From: Cornus controversa
Taxonomy: Eukaryota; Streptophyta; Magnoliopsida; Cornales; Cornaceae
Direction: 5' to 3'
DNA length: 64,000 bases
Assembly (NCBI GenBank): GCA_026545225.1
Contig: CM048848.1
Span: forward strand, 22,050,806-22,114,805
Shown here: piece by piece, positions 11,661 to 23,151 of the stretch
Layout of the letters: each line of letters begins with the position of its first letter
How positions within the stretch are numbered: the stretch's first letter is position 1
Notes under the pieces: generated by a model
Seen by the model: the letters and a program-made list of their open reading frames with translations, nothing else
Told to the model about the DNA's origin: nothing
The model's database searches: none
Translations under genes and position numbers: made by a program

Positions 11661-11739
11661 CAACGGTGGACATTTTCATCCTTCTTTTTCAATCCCACGA
11701 TACATTTTCTCAAGTCATCACAATCTCAAATCATACATT

Positions 11740-12345
11740 TTCATGTGCTTCGCGTAGAGGTCACCCCATTTTTGACTTCACCTTAGGCACCTCCTTAAAG
11801 GTCACTATGTCCAATTCATTCCATGCGCCTCACGTAGAGCTCATCTCATTCCAAATCCATCATAGAATACTTTGTAGAGGTCACAATGCTCAACTCATCC
11901 TATGCATCTCACCTAGAGGTCATTCCATTCAAAGTCCACTTTAGGCACCTTGGTAGAGGTCACCATTTCTAATTGATCTTGTGTATCTCACATTGAGGTC
12001 AATCAATTCCAAGTCATTTTAGACTCCTCTATAGAGGTCATCATGTCCAATTCATCTTGTGCACCTCGAATAGAGTTCATTCTATTTCAAGTCCACTTTA
12101 GGCACATCCACATAGGTCACCTTCTCCAATTCATCTTGTGCACCTCACATAAATTTAATCCATTCCAAGCCCATTTTAGATACCTTTATAAAGCTCATCA
12201 TGTCCATTTTATCTCATACACCCCATTTAGAGATCCTTTCATTCCGGTTTATCTTAGGCCCCTTTGTAGAGGTTATTCTGTCCAAATTCTCTCGTGTGCC
12301 TCACCTCGAGATTAATTCATTCCATTTTATCATACATACTTTCAA
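11740..12345 (+). repeat. Tandem array 3, about 79 bp dimeric unit, about seven copies
   Basis: A half-unit of about 40 bp centred on TAGAGGTCA alternates between CATTCCATTCCAAGTCCA-like and CACCATGTCCAATTCATC-like versions, so the true period is about 79 bp. At about 12350-12398 it grades into the CTTCTCGGATGAAGGCA unit of the next array. Element A then interrupts it. Confidence 0.75.
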
Positions 12346-12398
12346 ATAGGTCACTTCCCCTAAACCTTTCTCAAATGAAGGCAATTTAAACTCCTTGG

Positions 12399-12403
12399 CT
12401 AAC
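12399..12403. repeat. Target-site duplication of element A, left (CTAAC)
   Basis: CTAAC immediately precedes TGATTCGTG. The identical CTAAC follows the other LTR at 23147. Confidence 0.93.
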
Positions 12404-13910
12404 TGATTCGTGTGTGAATGTGACTCAAAAATATATCAATTAAAAATTTCCACACTTCGCAATAGAACGAATTCCTTGCAGAATAGGGTTATCGAAAGGA
12501 ATGGGTATCGTACCTTAGGGATTATGTTCTGATGAGTTGGAACACAGAACTAATTCTAATTAAATTTATAAGAAAAGAATTCTGATTTTTAACTAATTAA
12601 AAAGATAAAATAAAATAAATCAAAGGTAAACAGATAATGAAGATAATAAGAGAGAAACCTAGGGTGTTTGACTTCACCACTAACTCCACAATCAATGGTC
12701 AATTGAATCAACTATAGGGGAATTACATCATGCATAAGTGGTGTCGGTGGCTACAAGCTCACCTTCATCCGTCAAGAAGATAACATATGATTAAGGCTAA
12801 GCCATGGACTATCTTCGATTGGCATGGGCCATCTGCCTAACTACTCTAATCTAGGGTGCAGTATGGTTCATCTTCTCTAGGCATAATCCATCAAAGCTCA
12901 TAACAATATATTCAGTGATTACCATTGTGTAATAATCTCTCTCATGATCACAGAAAACAAAAGAGATTGAGTTCAATAACAACAACTAAATATCTAAGAC
13001 AAGATAAGAAATCATTGAGATTGAATTTACAAGACTTTTATTGCTCAATTCATTAATAAGAATCCTCACAATTACACAATCTATGCATGTATATAAAGGT
13101 CCCCAATAATTAAAACAATCAAACCATTGATGCTTTGTTAGGGCTACATCAAAACCCTAGTGGATGAACTAGCCGCTCATGGTAGAAGAAGAAGCTTCAA
13201 CTGTTGAGGAAGAAGACATCATCTTTCTGAATTACGCGTATGACTTCGTTCTCCAATGGCTCTGCAAATATGTTTCTGTTCTCTTCAGCCCTCTCAGACT
13301 CTCCAATCTCTGTGTAAGCTCTCCCTCTTCAGCCTCCAAGTCTTCCTTTTATTCCCCAAGAGAATTCACCAAAGTCCTAATCCAATTAGGAATTAATTAG
13401 GGTTTCCCGCAGCACTAATCAGGTGGGTTTTTCCTGCTGACTTCGGCCCAACTTTTGACCCACTAGAAGTCCGATTCACGGAATTTTCGTGAAATACAAA
13501 AGTGTGCAGAATCAAATTTCGTTCAACCCTACGAGAAAATAATGTCGATTTGAGTCTCGGAAATAAGACTTCTGGTCCGTTTTCCAAAACGGGATTAAGA
13601 CTGCATTATGCGCAGATTTGGGCTTCAGGCCCGAAACCTTCTTAAGCAGCTGTAATTCTCTTGGACCTCTTTCTTGGGCTGATTTGAGTTGAAATAAATG
13701 GTTGAGTGAATCTCCTTGATGTAGGCTTCATCTCACCATCTTGGATGTCTTCTTTAAAAGCCCAAAATCACGGTTTTAACTGAAATAATTATTAAGGCCC
13801 TGAAAATACAGAAAACACTAAAACAAAGTAAAATCACAAAATAATCTATCACTAAGAGAATAAAATACATAAGTTAAGAGGCTAGAATGCGTAACATTCA
13901 ACGCCTATCA
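12404..13910 (-). repeat. Element A LTR (3' LTR in element order)
   Basis: 1507 bp, TGATTCG...CCTATCA on the plus strand. It nearly matches 21640-23146; differences seen are GAATGTG/GAGTGTG, GGGTTATC/GGGCTATC, CCTTAGGG/CCTCAGGG and AAATATGTTT/AAATATATTT. A minus-strand TTTATATAC at about 13090-13098 could be the promoter TATA. An antisense 73-codon ORF lies at 13179-13400. Confidence 0.95.
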
Positions 13911-13923
13911 CACCCCCAAACTT
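13911..13923 (-). promoter_or_regulatory. Polypurine tract of element A
   Basis: On the minus strand AAGTTTGGGGGTG ends directly at the 3' LTR. It would prime plus-strand DNA synthesis. Element D has the same tract at the equivalent place (59573). Confidence 0.88.
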
Positions 13924-15599
13924 ACATATTGCTAGTCCCTTAGCAATAGAATAAAACAAAACTAAAATAAAGAAACTACTAAACATTAACTAAACTATCT
14001 AACTCCACTTTCGTGGGAGAAACGATTGCATTTAGCATATGCAACAAGCCTTTAAACCCCTAGGTTCCCCCTAGTGGACGAGTATAGTCTCGTGAGGGTT
14101 TCCAGAAATGTTACCCACAAACATTCAAAATTCTGTTTCAACATTAATCCAAGAAGAAGATTACAATACATAGTTACAAACTTGCATTCAAGAATAGTTT
14201 CAAATTTTCAAATTCCACAATTCAAATTAATGGTCCCCATGCATAATTCACATCAACATATCTCAAAATAATTAACTCTAGCTCCCTCGTGTAAAGTGAA
14301 CTAGCAATCATCTCATGTAGCATAACTCAGCTCTGAATATATTAAGGCACATACCCCTTCAACTCACTAGCTCCCCTTATTGAACTCATACTTCCCAACA
14401 TGCATACATGACTTTTTCATTCTTTTTTTTTTTCATCATTCTTTTTTTTTCATTACTTTATTGGTTGTGCAATGTCTTGATCTATTAAGCTTTCTGAAAG
14501 ATCCATGTAGCAAGCTTTCAGTCAGTGGCTCCCAAACCAGATGGCTTTAGGGCACTAGGCTTTAAGATACCCCGAAGACCTAATTACTCGAATCAGTCAG
14601 GCTACAAATCAAGACAACCAATGCTCATCTTTTCTCACCCTTTCACTTTTGACGCGAACACTCCGTGCTTCCTGAGGCATAGAGGCCCGGTTACTCATGA
14701 AAAGGATCAAATTGATTTGCTTATTCATCACTTTTTTCTTTTCTTTTTTTTTCTTTTTTTTCATTGAAGTCAAGTAAAACACATCATCGGTACTCATTCT
14801 CAAGAGATACTAATTAATATCAAGCATATGTAACTCAATAACTCAAAACATAGGTTTATACCCCACAAGACTATGCTAGTGTGTTTGTGCATGTAAGGAA
14901 ACTAAAATTAATCACTTCAAAACATGTTATTGCAAACCATGATTAAAATCACTTAATTTAAATTACAGTTTTCAAAATTTTAAAACATACTCAAAAATTG
15001 CAAGTTATGCACCTACATAAGGTATTAATCCTTTGAATCATGTCAAAACATACTATCTAAAAATAAAACAAAATAAAATAAAAAACAAACTAAGAAAATA
15101 AAATAAATATAAGAAAATAAAATAAATAAAAATCCTAATACAAGAAGAATTTCACAAATTTTCCCCATATGCAATAAAGCACAAAAATAGGCATCGCCTC
15201 ACCCCCAAACTTAAAATGTACATTGTCCTCAATGTACACCCAATCAAAGCATAGAGAAGGGTAAGAACGATATTACCAGGATCATGGAGTAGTGGAAAGA
15301 AAATAGAGTACATCATGAGCACGAAGGCAATGCAAGCACACCCCCAAACTTGGATGTTTCAATCTGTCAAAACAAACCACTATACCCCAAAGATCAAGTG
15401 AAAATAGTATGGGTGAAAATAAATATGAAAGAGAAAAATCCCAAAAAAAAATAAAAAATAAAAATAAAATATAAAATATTTTTTTTTCATTTTTCAATTT
15501 TTTTTTTGTTCATAATAAAAATCTAACTACAAAAAGAGAAATAAAAAGAAAAATAAAAACTAAAAATAAAATAATATACAAAAGATGGTTACCTTCCTA
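13924..15599 (-). other. Element A 3' noncoding region
   Basis: AT-rich, with several poly-T and poly-A runs. Three things stand out. A block at about 14525-14720 resembles D 60050-60220. A hairpin lies at 15217-15238 (TGTACATTG, TCCT loop, CAATGTACA). Two internal copies of the polypurine tract, minus AAGTTTGGGGGTG-like, lie at about 15200-15212 and 15340-15353. Short ORFs here are not convincing genes. Confidence 0.7.
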
Positions 15600-16823
15600 T
15601 CAAGGATGTGGTGGTGACTGAGCATCTGGATCTAAGTTTGCTTGGCGCATCAGTGCACGCATCATCCTCCTCATCTCTAGTTGCTCTTGGCGAGTGTCAC
15701 GAAAGTGATCCGCCATCTCTGCTCTCATTGCACCAAACTGTGTGGAGACCTCTGTCTGTAAGGTGCCAAACTGGGCTGTCAACCCAGCAATCTGCCCTTC
15801 TAAGTATTGATAATCATGGCCACCAGCCTGTGCATGCACTTCCTCTTCCTCTGCCTCCATCTCCTCTGGATCGTCCACCGGTGGTGGTACATCTACATGC
15901 TCTCCTCCTTGGGCCAACCGAGATACCTCACCAGGCGCCGCTATGACTCTCTGGTGCATATGAGATCGACTCAAGTTCCAGTCATGCATGCCATAATGAA
16001 GGTCATGTGGAAAGGCAAGCTCGTCCTCGTGGACTGCATACCCCTGTGATACAAGCAACTGGTGAATAATAGTAGGGAATGGAAACTCCCAGTCACTTGC
16101 ACTGTCTGGTGCCTTGGCCACAACTTTGGAATAGAATTTCTCCATCTGGCCCCAGACAATCTGTGGCAATGACAGCCAATGCCCAAAATGTATAGCATAT
16201 AAGGCTCTGAGGAACTCTTGACGTCTTTCGGTTTTATGTCCAATTGGACATACATTCTTGAGTAGCACAGTGTCAAGGAACCATAAATGATTTGGCATTG
16301 AAGACTTTGAAGCTGCATTCCTTTTTGGCCCAGAAAATTGGTTGGCACACAATCGTGCAACCACATTGCCCACCGACAACTCGTCGGGTAAAGGAGTGTA
16401 GATATGAGATAAATCAGCTGGGCATTCATGAGGACAACCCATGGCAATGGCAATGGATGACATGTCCACTCGAACTATTGTTCCATCTACGGAAGAAGTA
16501 AGCACATCCCGCTCATCAGGTTTCGGCATCAAGTTTTGATAAAATACCTTGACAAGCCTCGGGTAAATGGTAGATGAGAGTGGAACAAAAATGGATGCCG
16601 ACCGACGACGATGGATGTCGGAAATCCCCCATCGTGTCTCGGGAAACATACCATACAGTTCGGCTATGTCAAACGTTGTTTCATAGTTCAACGCCCTTGG
16701 ATGCCATCTCTCTTGAATACCGTCTCAGCGAGATCGTGAAGAACCTGTGGTCGGATCATTCCTCGCTCGGCGAGGATTACGTGAACTTGAAGCATCTTGG
16801 TGACTTGCTCTCTTTGGTGCCAT
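15600..16823 (-). pseudogene. Element A env-position ORF (putative plant transposon protein), one in-frame TGA
   Basis: The frame from ATG at 16821-16823 to 15600 would be 407 residues, but codon 33 is TGA (16725-16727). The downstream 363-codon part is open. The N-terminus is basic (MAPKRASHQD). The middle matches the globular domain of this family, with motifs FDIAELYGMFPETRW, HLWFLDTVLLKNVCP and WGQMEKFY, also readable in element D. The C-terminal 110 residues are acidic, then a predicted coiled coil (about 285-350 of the 363). It sits between pol and the 3' LTR, the place of the env-like ORF of Athila and Calypso elements. I see no clear signal peptide or membrane helix, so envelope function is not supported. 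The role is unknown. Confidence 0.75.
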
Positions 16824-17700
16824 AGAAGTAGAAAAAGTGTAATTGAGGAATTAAATCGAACACTTGGTGTGCACAATTCTTTTGTAACCTTCAACCTCCT
16901 TTTTCCGGCAATTTTTCCACCCAAATCGAACAAGTAATTGCACCAAATTGATCCCCCAAACTTGGTCTTCAAAAGCCCTCAAAAAGATTTGAACAATTTC
17001 TTCAAGGAAAAACTTCACTTACTTCGATGTTGAACTTGAAAAAGTGTGAGCTTCCTTTGAGAACTAGTGATTTTTGATCCACTTTGATGTTGATCAATGT
17101 TGAATCCTTGTATAATAATCACTAATTGAAGAAATTATTTTTCCGGATGATATAGGACTTGAATTGGAGTTCAAAGAGGCTTAGGATGCAAGTAGTAGCA
17201 ACATAGGAGGATTGGGTGTCCATATATAAGGAGAACTCTCGGCCAGCCCATGTTTTGGGCTTGGGCGATCGATCCCCCCAAGGATGGGTGATCGATCGCC
17301 CACCTGATGATGCTCCTCCTTCCAAAATAGGGAGGGGCGATCGATCCCCCTCAATTGGGGCGATCGATCCCCCTCCTGTAGACCTGTTTGACCCTCCATC
17401 GCCTAAGTTCGACCGAACCTTGATAATTTTGAGTCCCATCGCCCAAGGTCGACCGAGAGCACGATTTTTCACCCGTCTTGAGTCCAAATACCTCGGTACA
17501 CCTCTTGGCATCCTCCGGAAGCAACTTATACATCAAAAACTCAAAGAAAAAACATTAAAACGCAACTAGAATTGAAGAAAAACTTAAGAAAACTAAAACC
17601 ACAAATTAAAATTAAAGAAAACTAAAGGAAATAAAGTATAGAAATACATACAAAACCTACTATTTAACGTTCGTAGGAGACGATTGACTCTCCGAAGGGA
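16824..17700 (-). other. Element A pol-to-env spacer with palindromic GCGATCGATC cluster
   Basis: The spacer between the pol stop and the env-position ORF. At about 17262-17375 there are four close copies of GATCGATC, in contexts such as GGGCGATCGATCCCCC, in both orientations. They are followed by two GTTCGACCG/GGTCGACCG variants. The cluster lies at the same relative place as the TTCGATCAATCGAA cluster of element D. Overlapping short ORFs are not credited. Confidence 0.7.
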
Positions 17701-20700
17701 TTAAGTCAGATAGACGGGATCCGTCAAGTCGACGGACTCCACGTCTCTTCTTGGCACACATCCTTCCACACAATGTTTCAACCTTTGGCCATTAACTTTC
17801 ATCAAAGTATTATCTCTAAAGCTTCGAATTTCCACGGCACCATGAGGAAAAACCGAAATCACTTGGAATGGTCCATCCCACCTTGAACGCAATTTTCCGG
17901 GGAACAACCGAAGCTTGGAATTGAAGAGCCACACTTTATCACCTGGAGAGAAGGACTTTCGTGAGATGTGTCGATCATGAAATGCTTTCGTCCTCTCCTT
18001 GTAAATTCGTGAACTTTCATAAGCATCACGTCTAAACTCTTCTAATTCATTCAATTGCAACTTCCTCTCTTCCCCAGCTCTTTTTGCATCGAAATTGAAT
18101 TTTCGAATTGCCCAAAGTGCCTTGTGCTCAATCTCTACTGAAAGATGACATGCTTTCCCATACACTAACCGATATGGTGACATACCGATAGGGGTCTTGT
18201 AAGCAGTCCGATACGCCCATAGTGCTTCGCTCAGTCGCAATGACCAATCTCTTCTATCTGGTCTCACTGTCTTCTCGAGAACATGCTTAATTTCTCGATT
18301 GGACAGCTCTACTTGCCCACTTGTTTGAGGATGATAAGGCGTTGCCACCTTATGTGTCACTGAATATTTAGCAAGCAAACCTCTCAAGAATTTATTGCAA
18401 AAGTGAGTACCACCATCACTGATCAAGGCTCGAGGAATTCCAAATCGACTAAGAATATTCTCATGCATGAATTTGATTACCACCTTGTGATCATTGGTTC
18501 GAGTTGCAATGGCCTCCACCCACTTGGAGACATAATCCACTCCAACCAGAATATATTCGTAGCCAAAAGAAGGTGGAAAGGGTCCCATAAAATCAATTCC
18601 CCAAACGTCAAAAATCTCCACCACCAGAATGGGGCTCATTGGCATCATATCACGCCTCGACATTGAACCCAATCTTTGACAACGATCACAAGTCTTACAG
18701 AAAACATATGCATCGTGAAACAGAGAAGGCCAAAAGAATCCACATTGAAGTACCTTTGCCGCTGTCTTCCTTGCACTGAAGTGGCCTCCACATGCCAATG
18801 AATGGCAGAACTTGAGAATATCTTGAAACTCATGGTCTGGGACACATCGCCGAATAATCTGATCTGGACAATATTTAAATAACTCTGGATCCTCCCAAAA
18901 GTAATGATGAACTTTAGAGAAGAATCGATCACGTTCTCGCTTGGTCCAGTCTCTTGGCACTTTTCCCGTGGCTAAATAGTTCACAATATCTGCATACCAT
19001 GGTGTGGAGTTGTCGGACACTCCAAACAATTGCTCCCTCTGAAGTGTTTTGGAAAGTGTAGTGCATACAGAAGTTACCACCATGGTAGAAATTTGATCTT
19101 CAAACACCTTCTTCTCCTTCTGTTTTTCTTGCACCCTTACTTCATCTACAGATTCAATCACCTCTTCAGAGTCCATGAAGAAAACATCAGTCTGATCTGG
19201 AGGATTCTCAACAGCATTGAAAATATTAAGTTTAACCTTCATGTTGCCAAAGGAAATATCCATGATCCCTGACCTACAATTTATGCAAGCATCAGCAGTA
19301 GCTAAGAAAGGTCGACCAAGGATCACAGGAATGTGCCTCTTCGGATTGTGAACCGGCTCAGTGTCAAGTACAATGAAATCAACAGGAAAGTAGAACTTGT
19401 CCACTTTAATGAGCACATCTTCTATGATCCCTCGGGGTTGCTTTGTTGATCTGTCTGCAAATTGTAATACCACCGAGGTAGGCTTCAATTCTCCCAAGCC
19501 CAATTGTAAGTAAACTGAATAGGGTAGCAAATTCACACTTGCACCCAAATCAAGAAGAGCTTTATCCACATGGTGCTCCCCAATAATGCATGAGATAGTT
19601 GGAGCACCAGGATCTTTGTACTTGGGAGGAGTACATTGCTGAATTATTGAACTCACTTGTTGTGGCAGCATTACTTTCTTTGGCACATGGCTTTTAGAAC
19701 GCCTTTTCTGAGTGCACAAGTCCTTCAAAAATTTTGCATAAGGAGGAATTTGCTTGATGGCATCAAGGAGTGGCAAATTAATCTTCACTTGGCGAAACAC
19801 CTCCATCATGTCATGCAGCTTGTCCCCTTGCTTCCCCAATTTAGATGCTTCAAGAAAACGTTGTGGGAAAGGAGCCTTGGGCTCATAAGGAATTTCAGCA
19901 CTTGGACTTGTGATCACTTTTTCTTCTTCTTTCTTTTCACCCACCTTATTGTCAATTATTTTCCCACTTCTCAAAGTGGTAATGGCTTGAACTTGCTCAT
20001 GGTGTGGGTTGCTTGTGGAAGCTTGCATCCCTCTTGGATTAGCAATTGGTTGACTAGGGAGCTTCCCTTCTTCTCTTCTACTTAATGAAGTAGCAAGCTG
20101 TCCAAACTGAGATTCCAGTTTGGCAATGGATTGAGAATGCGAGTGCACTAGCTGAACTGTAGATTGTACTGTTGCTGCAGTAGCTTGCACTGTCTCTATA
20201 AGAGAATCAAGCTTGTCAAATTTAGACAAGGTAAGAGTCAGCTTGTCTTCAATAGCAGAAATTCTTTGGGCCATAGGACTTTGTGTTTGATATTGCTGTT
20301 GAGGCACAAAAGTCCTAGGTTGATATGATGGTTGCATTGCTGCCCCTTGGTTACTGTAAGAAAAACCAGGATGATTCCTCCATATGGGATTGTAAGTATT
20401 ACCTCGTGGAGGATTCATTGGTCCAGTGAAAGTGGCTTGAACTTGCTCATGTTGAATATCAGAAAATTGCCCCATTGAAGGACAATTGCTTATATTATGC
20501 ATAGGACTAGAGCAAAATTCACAAGGGCCTAGCAATGAAGAATTTGAAGCAGAAGGAGTTTGATTGGCAGCCATAATTGCTGCTACCTTCTGTGCAATTA
20601 AATCAATATCAGTTGGCATAGCTTCTGAAGCACCAACCTCAAAAGTTCCATCAGCCTTCCTGGTAGTGGCAGGTCTGCTAGAACGAGTAGAGGACACATG

Positions 20701-21495
20701 TTGTAGAGAGTTGTCACTAAGATTTTCAAATAAGGTCCATGCCTCTTCTTCACTCTTCAACATAAAAGTACCTCCACATGACGCATCAACCATCTGTCTG
20801 TTGGCTTCTGTGAGCCCTTCATGAAAACTCTGCACTAGTTGCCACTTAGGAACTTGATGATGGGGACACTTCCTAAGAAGGTCCTTGAATCTTTCCCATG
20901 TCTCATAAAATTGTTCCCCCTCATGTTGGGAGAAACCAGTGATAGCACGTCTGAACTGATTGGTCTTCCCTATCGGAAAATACTTCTTGAGAAACTCATG
21001 TTGCATCTGAGTCCAAGTCGTGATAGAACCAGCCGGTAGAGAGTTGAACCAATACTTTGCTTTGTCTTTCAGAGAGAATGGAAAAAGTCTCATTCTGAAA
21101 GCATCTTCAGAGAAGTTGTGAATTTTTGTAGTTGAGCACACTTCAATGAAGTCATCCAGATGCTTGTAAGGGTCTTCTTGAGTCAGCCCAAAATAAGATG
21201 GTAGCATCTGAATAATGCTGGACTTGATCTCATAATTCTGTGCTGTGACATTGGGCAGTTGAAAACCTGCTGGCGAGGTATATGTCTCAGGAACATAGTA
21301 GTCCCTAAGCAATCTAGCTCTTTCTCCATCAGCATTAGGAACAAGGTTATTATTCCTCTCTTCTGCCATGTCTTCAATTATTTCTTCCTCTTGCACAATG
21401 GTATCAACAGGGATGTTCCTCTGTTGTCTAAGAGTACGTTCAGGCTCAGGATCAAGAGGTATCAAAGGATCAGCCACAGAACGACGACCTTGCAT
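17701..21495 (-). CDS. Element A gag-protease-integrase polyprotein without RT/RNase H (1264 aa)
   Basis: One uninterrupted frame. Gag capsid core is about residues 110-230, with a zinc knuckle [14 protein letters not shown] at 325-338. A coiled, Gln-rich region leads to a retropepsin-like protease with [12 protein letters not shown] (Asp649) and [10 protein letters not shown]. After a short Glu/Lys linker the frame passes near residue 815-820 straight into sequence that normally follows RNase H ([13 protein letters not shown]). It then continues into the HHCC zinc region and the integrase core with Asp968, Asp1027 and Glu1063 (a DD35E spacing) and a C-terminal domain ending LTDPVYLT. Reverse transcriptase and RNase H are absent, with no frameshift or stop at the join near 19040. 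The primer site lies upstream at 21617. Confidence 0.92.
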   Translation of the reverse strand: MQGRRSVADPLIPLDPEPERTLRQQRNIPVDTIVQEEEIIEDMAEERNNNLVPNADGERARLLRDYYVPETYTSPAGFQLPNVTAQNYEIKSSIIQMLPSYFGLTQEDPYKHLDDFIEVCSTTKIHNFSEDAFRMRLFPFSLKDKAKYWFNSLPAGSITTWTQMQHEFLKKYFPIGKTNQFRRAITGFSQHEGEQFYETWERFKDLLRKCPHHQVPKWQLVQSFHEGLTEANRQMVDASCGGTFMLKSEEEAWTLFENLSDNSLQHVSSTRSSRPATTRKADGTFEVGASEAMPTDIDLIAQKVAAIMAANQTPSASNSSLLGPCEFCSSPMHNISNCPSMGQFSDIQHEQVQATFTGPMNPPRGNTYNPIWRNHPGFSYSNQGAAMQPSYQPRTFVPQQQYQTQSPMAQRISAIEDKLTLTLSKFDKLDSLIETVQATAATVQSTVQLVHSHSQSIAKLESQFGQLATSLSRREEGKLPSQPIANPRGMQASTSNPHHEQVQAITTLRSGKIIDNKVGEKKEEEKVITSPSAEIPYEPKAPFPQRFLEASKLGKQGDKLHDMMEVFRQVKINLPLLDAIKQIPPYAKFLKDLCTQKRRSKSHVPKKVMLPQQVSSIIQQCTPPKYKDPGAPTISCIIGEHHVDKALLDLGASVNLLPYSVYLQLGLGELKPTSVVLQFADRSTKQPRGIIEDVLIKVDKFYFPVDFIVLDTEPVHNPKRHIPVILGRPFLATADACINCRSGIMDISFGNMKVKLNIFNAVENPPDQTDVFFMDSEEVIESVDEVRVQEKQKEKKVFEDQISTMVVTSVCTTLSKTLQREQLFGVSDNSTPWYADIVNYLATGKVPRDWTKRERDRFFSKVHHYFWEDPELFKYCPDQIIRRCVPDHEFQDILKFCHSLACGGHFSARKTAAKVLQCGFFWPSLFHDAYVFCKTCDRCQRLGSMSRRDMMPMSPILVVEIFDVWGIDFMGPFPPSFGYEYILVGVDYVSKWVEAIATRTNDHKVVIKFMHENILSRFGIPRALISDGGTHFCNKFLRGLLAKYSVTHKVATPYHPQTSGQVELSNREIKHVLEKTVRPDRRDWSLRLSEALWAYRTAYKTPIGMSPYRLVYGKACHLSVEIEHKALWAIRKFNFDAKRAGEERKLQLNELEEFRRDAYESSRIYKERTKAFHDRHISRKSFSPGDKVWLFNSKLRLFPGKLRSRWDGPFQVISVFPHGAVEIRSFRDNTLMKVNGQRLKHCVEGCVPRRDVESVDLTDPVYLT

Positions 21496-21616
21496 ATATT
21501 ACTAAAAGCACCTGAAAAGAAAACAAAAACAAAATTAAAAATAAAATATAAAAATTTCCTAAACTAAAAATCCAATTAAAACTAATTCTGTAAAATCCAA
21601 TCAATCAAATAGATAA
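21496..21616 (-). other. Element A leader between primer site and gag
   Basis: About 120 bp of AT-rich untranslated leader. The ATG at 21493-21495 opens the polyprotein. The same leader sequence, with variations, is present in elements B and C. Confidence 0.7.
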
Positions 21617-21634
21617 TCCCCGGCAACGGCGCCA
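21617..21634 (-). promoter_or_regulatory. tRNA-Asp primer binding site of element A
   Basis: The minus strand reads TGGCGCCGTTGCCGGGGA, complementary to all 18 terminal bases of plant tRNA-Asp(GTC) including CCA, as I recall it. It lies 5 nt inside the LTR. This primer is characteristic of Athila elements. Confidence 0.92.
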
Positions 21635-21639
21635 AAAAT

Positions 21640-23146
21640 TGATTCGTGTGTGAGTGTGACTCAAAAATATATCAATTAAAAATTTCCACACTTCGCAATA
21701 GAACGAATTCCTTGCAGAATAGGGCTATCGAAAGGAATGGGTATCGTACCTCAGGGATTATGTTCTGATGAGTTGGAACACAGAACTAATTCTAATTAAA
21801 TTTATAAGAAAAGAATTCTGATTTTTAACTAATTAAAAAGATAAAATAAAATAAATCAAAGGTAAACAGATAATGAAGATAATAAGAGAGAAACCTAGGG
21901 TGTTTGACTTCACCACTAACTCCACAATCAATGGTCAATTGAATCAACTATAGGGGAATTACATCATGCATAAGTGGTGTCGGTGGCTACAAGCTCACCT
22001 TCATCCGTCAAGAAGATAACATATGATTAAGGCTAAGCCATGGACTATCTTCGATTGGCATGGGCCATCTGCCTAACTACTCTAATCTAGGGTGCAGTAT
22101 GGTTCATCTTCTCTAGGCATAATCCATCAAAGCTCATAACAATATATTCAGTGATTACCATTGTGTAATAATCTCTCTCATGATCACAGAAAACAAAAGA
22201 GATTGAGTTCAATAACAACAACTAAATATCTAAGACAAGATAAGAAATCATTGAGATTGAATTTACAAGACTTTTATTGCTCAATTCATTAATAAGAATC
22301 CTCACAATTACACAATCTATGCATGTATATAAAGGTCCCCAATAATTAAAACAATCAAACCATTGATGCTTTGTTAGGGCTACATCAAAACCCTAGTGGA
22401 TGAACTAGCCGCTCATGGTAGAAGAAGAAGCTTCAACTGTTGAGGAAGAAGACATCATCTTTCTGAATTACGCGTATGACTTCGTTCTCCAATGGCTCTG
22501 CAAATATATTTCTGTTCTCTTCAGCCCTCTCAGACTCTCCAATCTCTGTGTAAGCTCTCCCTCTTCAGCCTCCAAGTCTTCCTTTTATTCCCCAAGAGAA
22601 TTCACCAAAGTCCTAATCCAATTAGGAATTAATTAGGGTTTCCCGCAGCACTAATCAGGTGGGTTTTTCCTGCTGACTTCGGCCCAACTTTTGACCCACT
22701 AGAAGTCCGATTCACGGAATTTTCGTGAAATACAAAAGTGTGCAGAATCAAATTTCGTTCAACCCTACGAGAAAATAATGTCGATTTGAGTCTCGGAAAT
22801 AAGACTTCTGGTCCGTTTTCCAAAACGGGATTAAGACTGCATTATGCGCAGATTTGGGCTTCAGGCCCGAAACCTTCTTAAGCAGCTGTAATTCTCTTGG
22901 ACCTCTTTCTTGGGCTGATTTGAGTTGAAATAAATGGTTGAGTGAATCTCCTTGATGTAGGCTTCATCTCACCATCTTGGATGTCTTCTTTAAAAGCCCA
23001 AAATCACGGTTTTAACTGAAATAATTATTAAGGCCCTGAAAATACAGAAAACACTAAAACAAAGTAAAATCACAAAATAATCTATCACTAAGAGAATAAA
23101 ATACATAAGTTAAGAGGCTAGAATGCGTAACATTCAACGCCTATCA
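21640..23146 (-). repeat. Element A LTR (5' LTR in element order)
   Basis: 1507 bp, the same length as its partner at 12404-13910, with four substitutions counted. It adjoins the primer site. The antisense 73-codon ORF is repeated at 22415-22636. Confidence 0.95.
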
Positions 23147-23151
23147 CTAAC
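23147..23151. repeat. Target-site duplication of element A, right (CTAAC)
   Basis: CTAAC directly follows the LTR terminus CTATCA and matches the left flank. Confidence 0.93.

Larger units (their letters stand above)
12404..23146 (-). mobile_element. Element A: young, complete Athila-type Ty3/gypsy retrotransposon lacking RT/RNase H
   Basis: 10743 bp, bounded by two 1507-bp LTRs that start TG and end CA, with a perfect CTAAC target duplication. In element order (minus strand) it has LTR, tRNA-Asp primer site, a single gag-protease-integrase ORF, a spacer, an env-position ORF, a 3' noncoding region, a polypurine tract and the second LTR. I counted four substitutions between the LTRs, about 0.3%, so insertion was recent. 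The Athila assignment rests on the Asp primer site, the gag sequence, the extra ORF after pol and its size. The missing RT/RNase H makes it non-autonomous. It interrupts the old tandem-array host. Confidence 0.93.

Noticed and set aside
17122-17569. Several overlapping ORFs on both strands in the element A spacer
   Set aside because: They overlap the GATCGATC palindrome cluster, which is open in many frames; no motif supports a gene.
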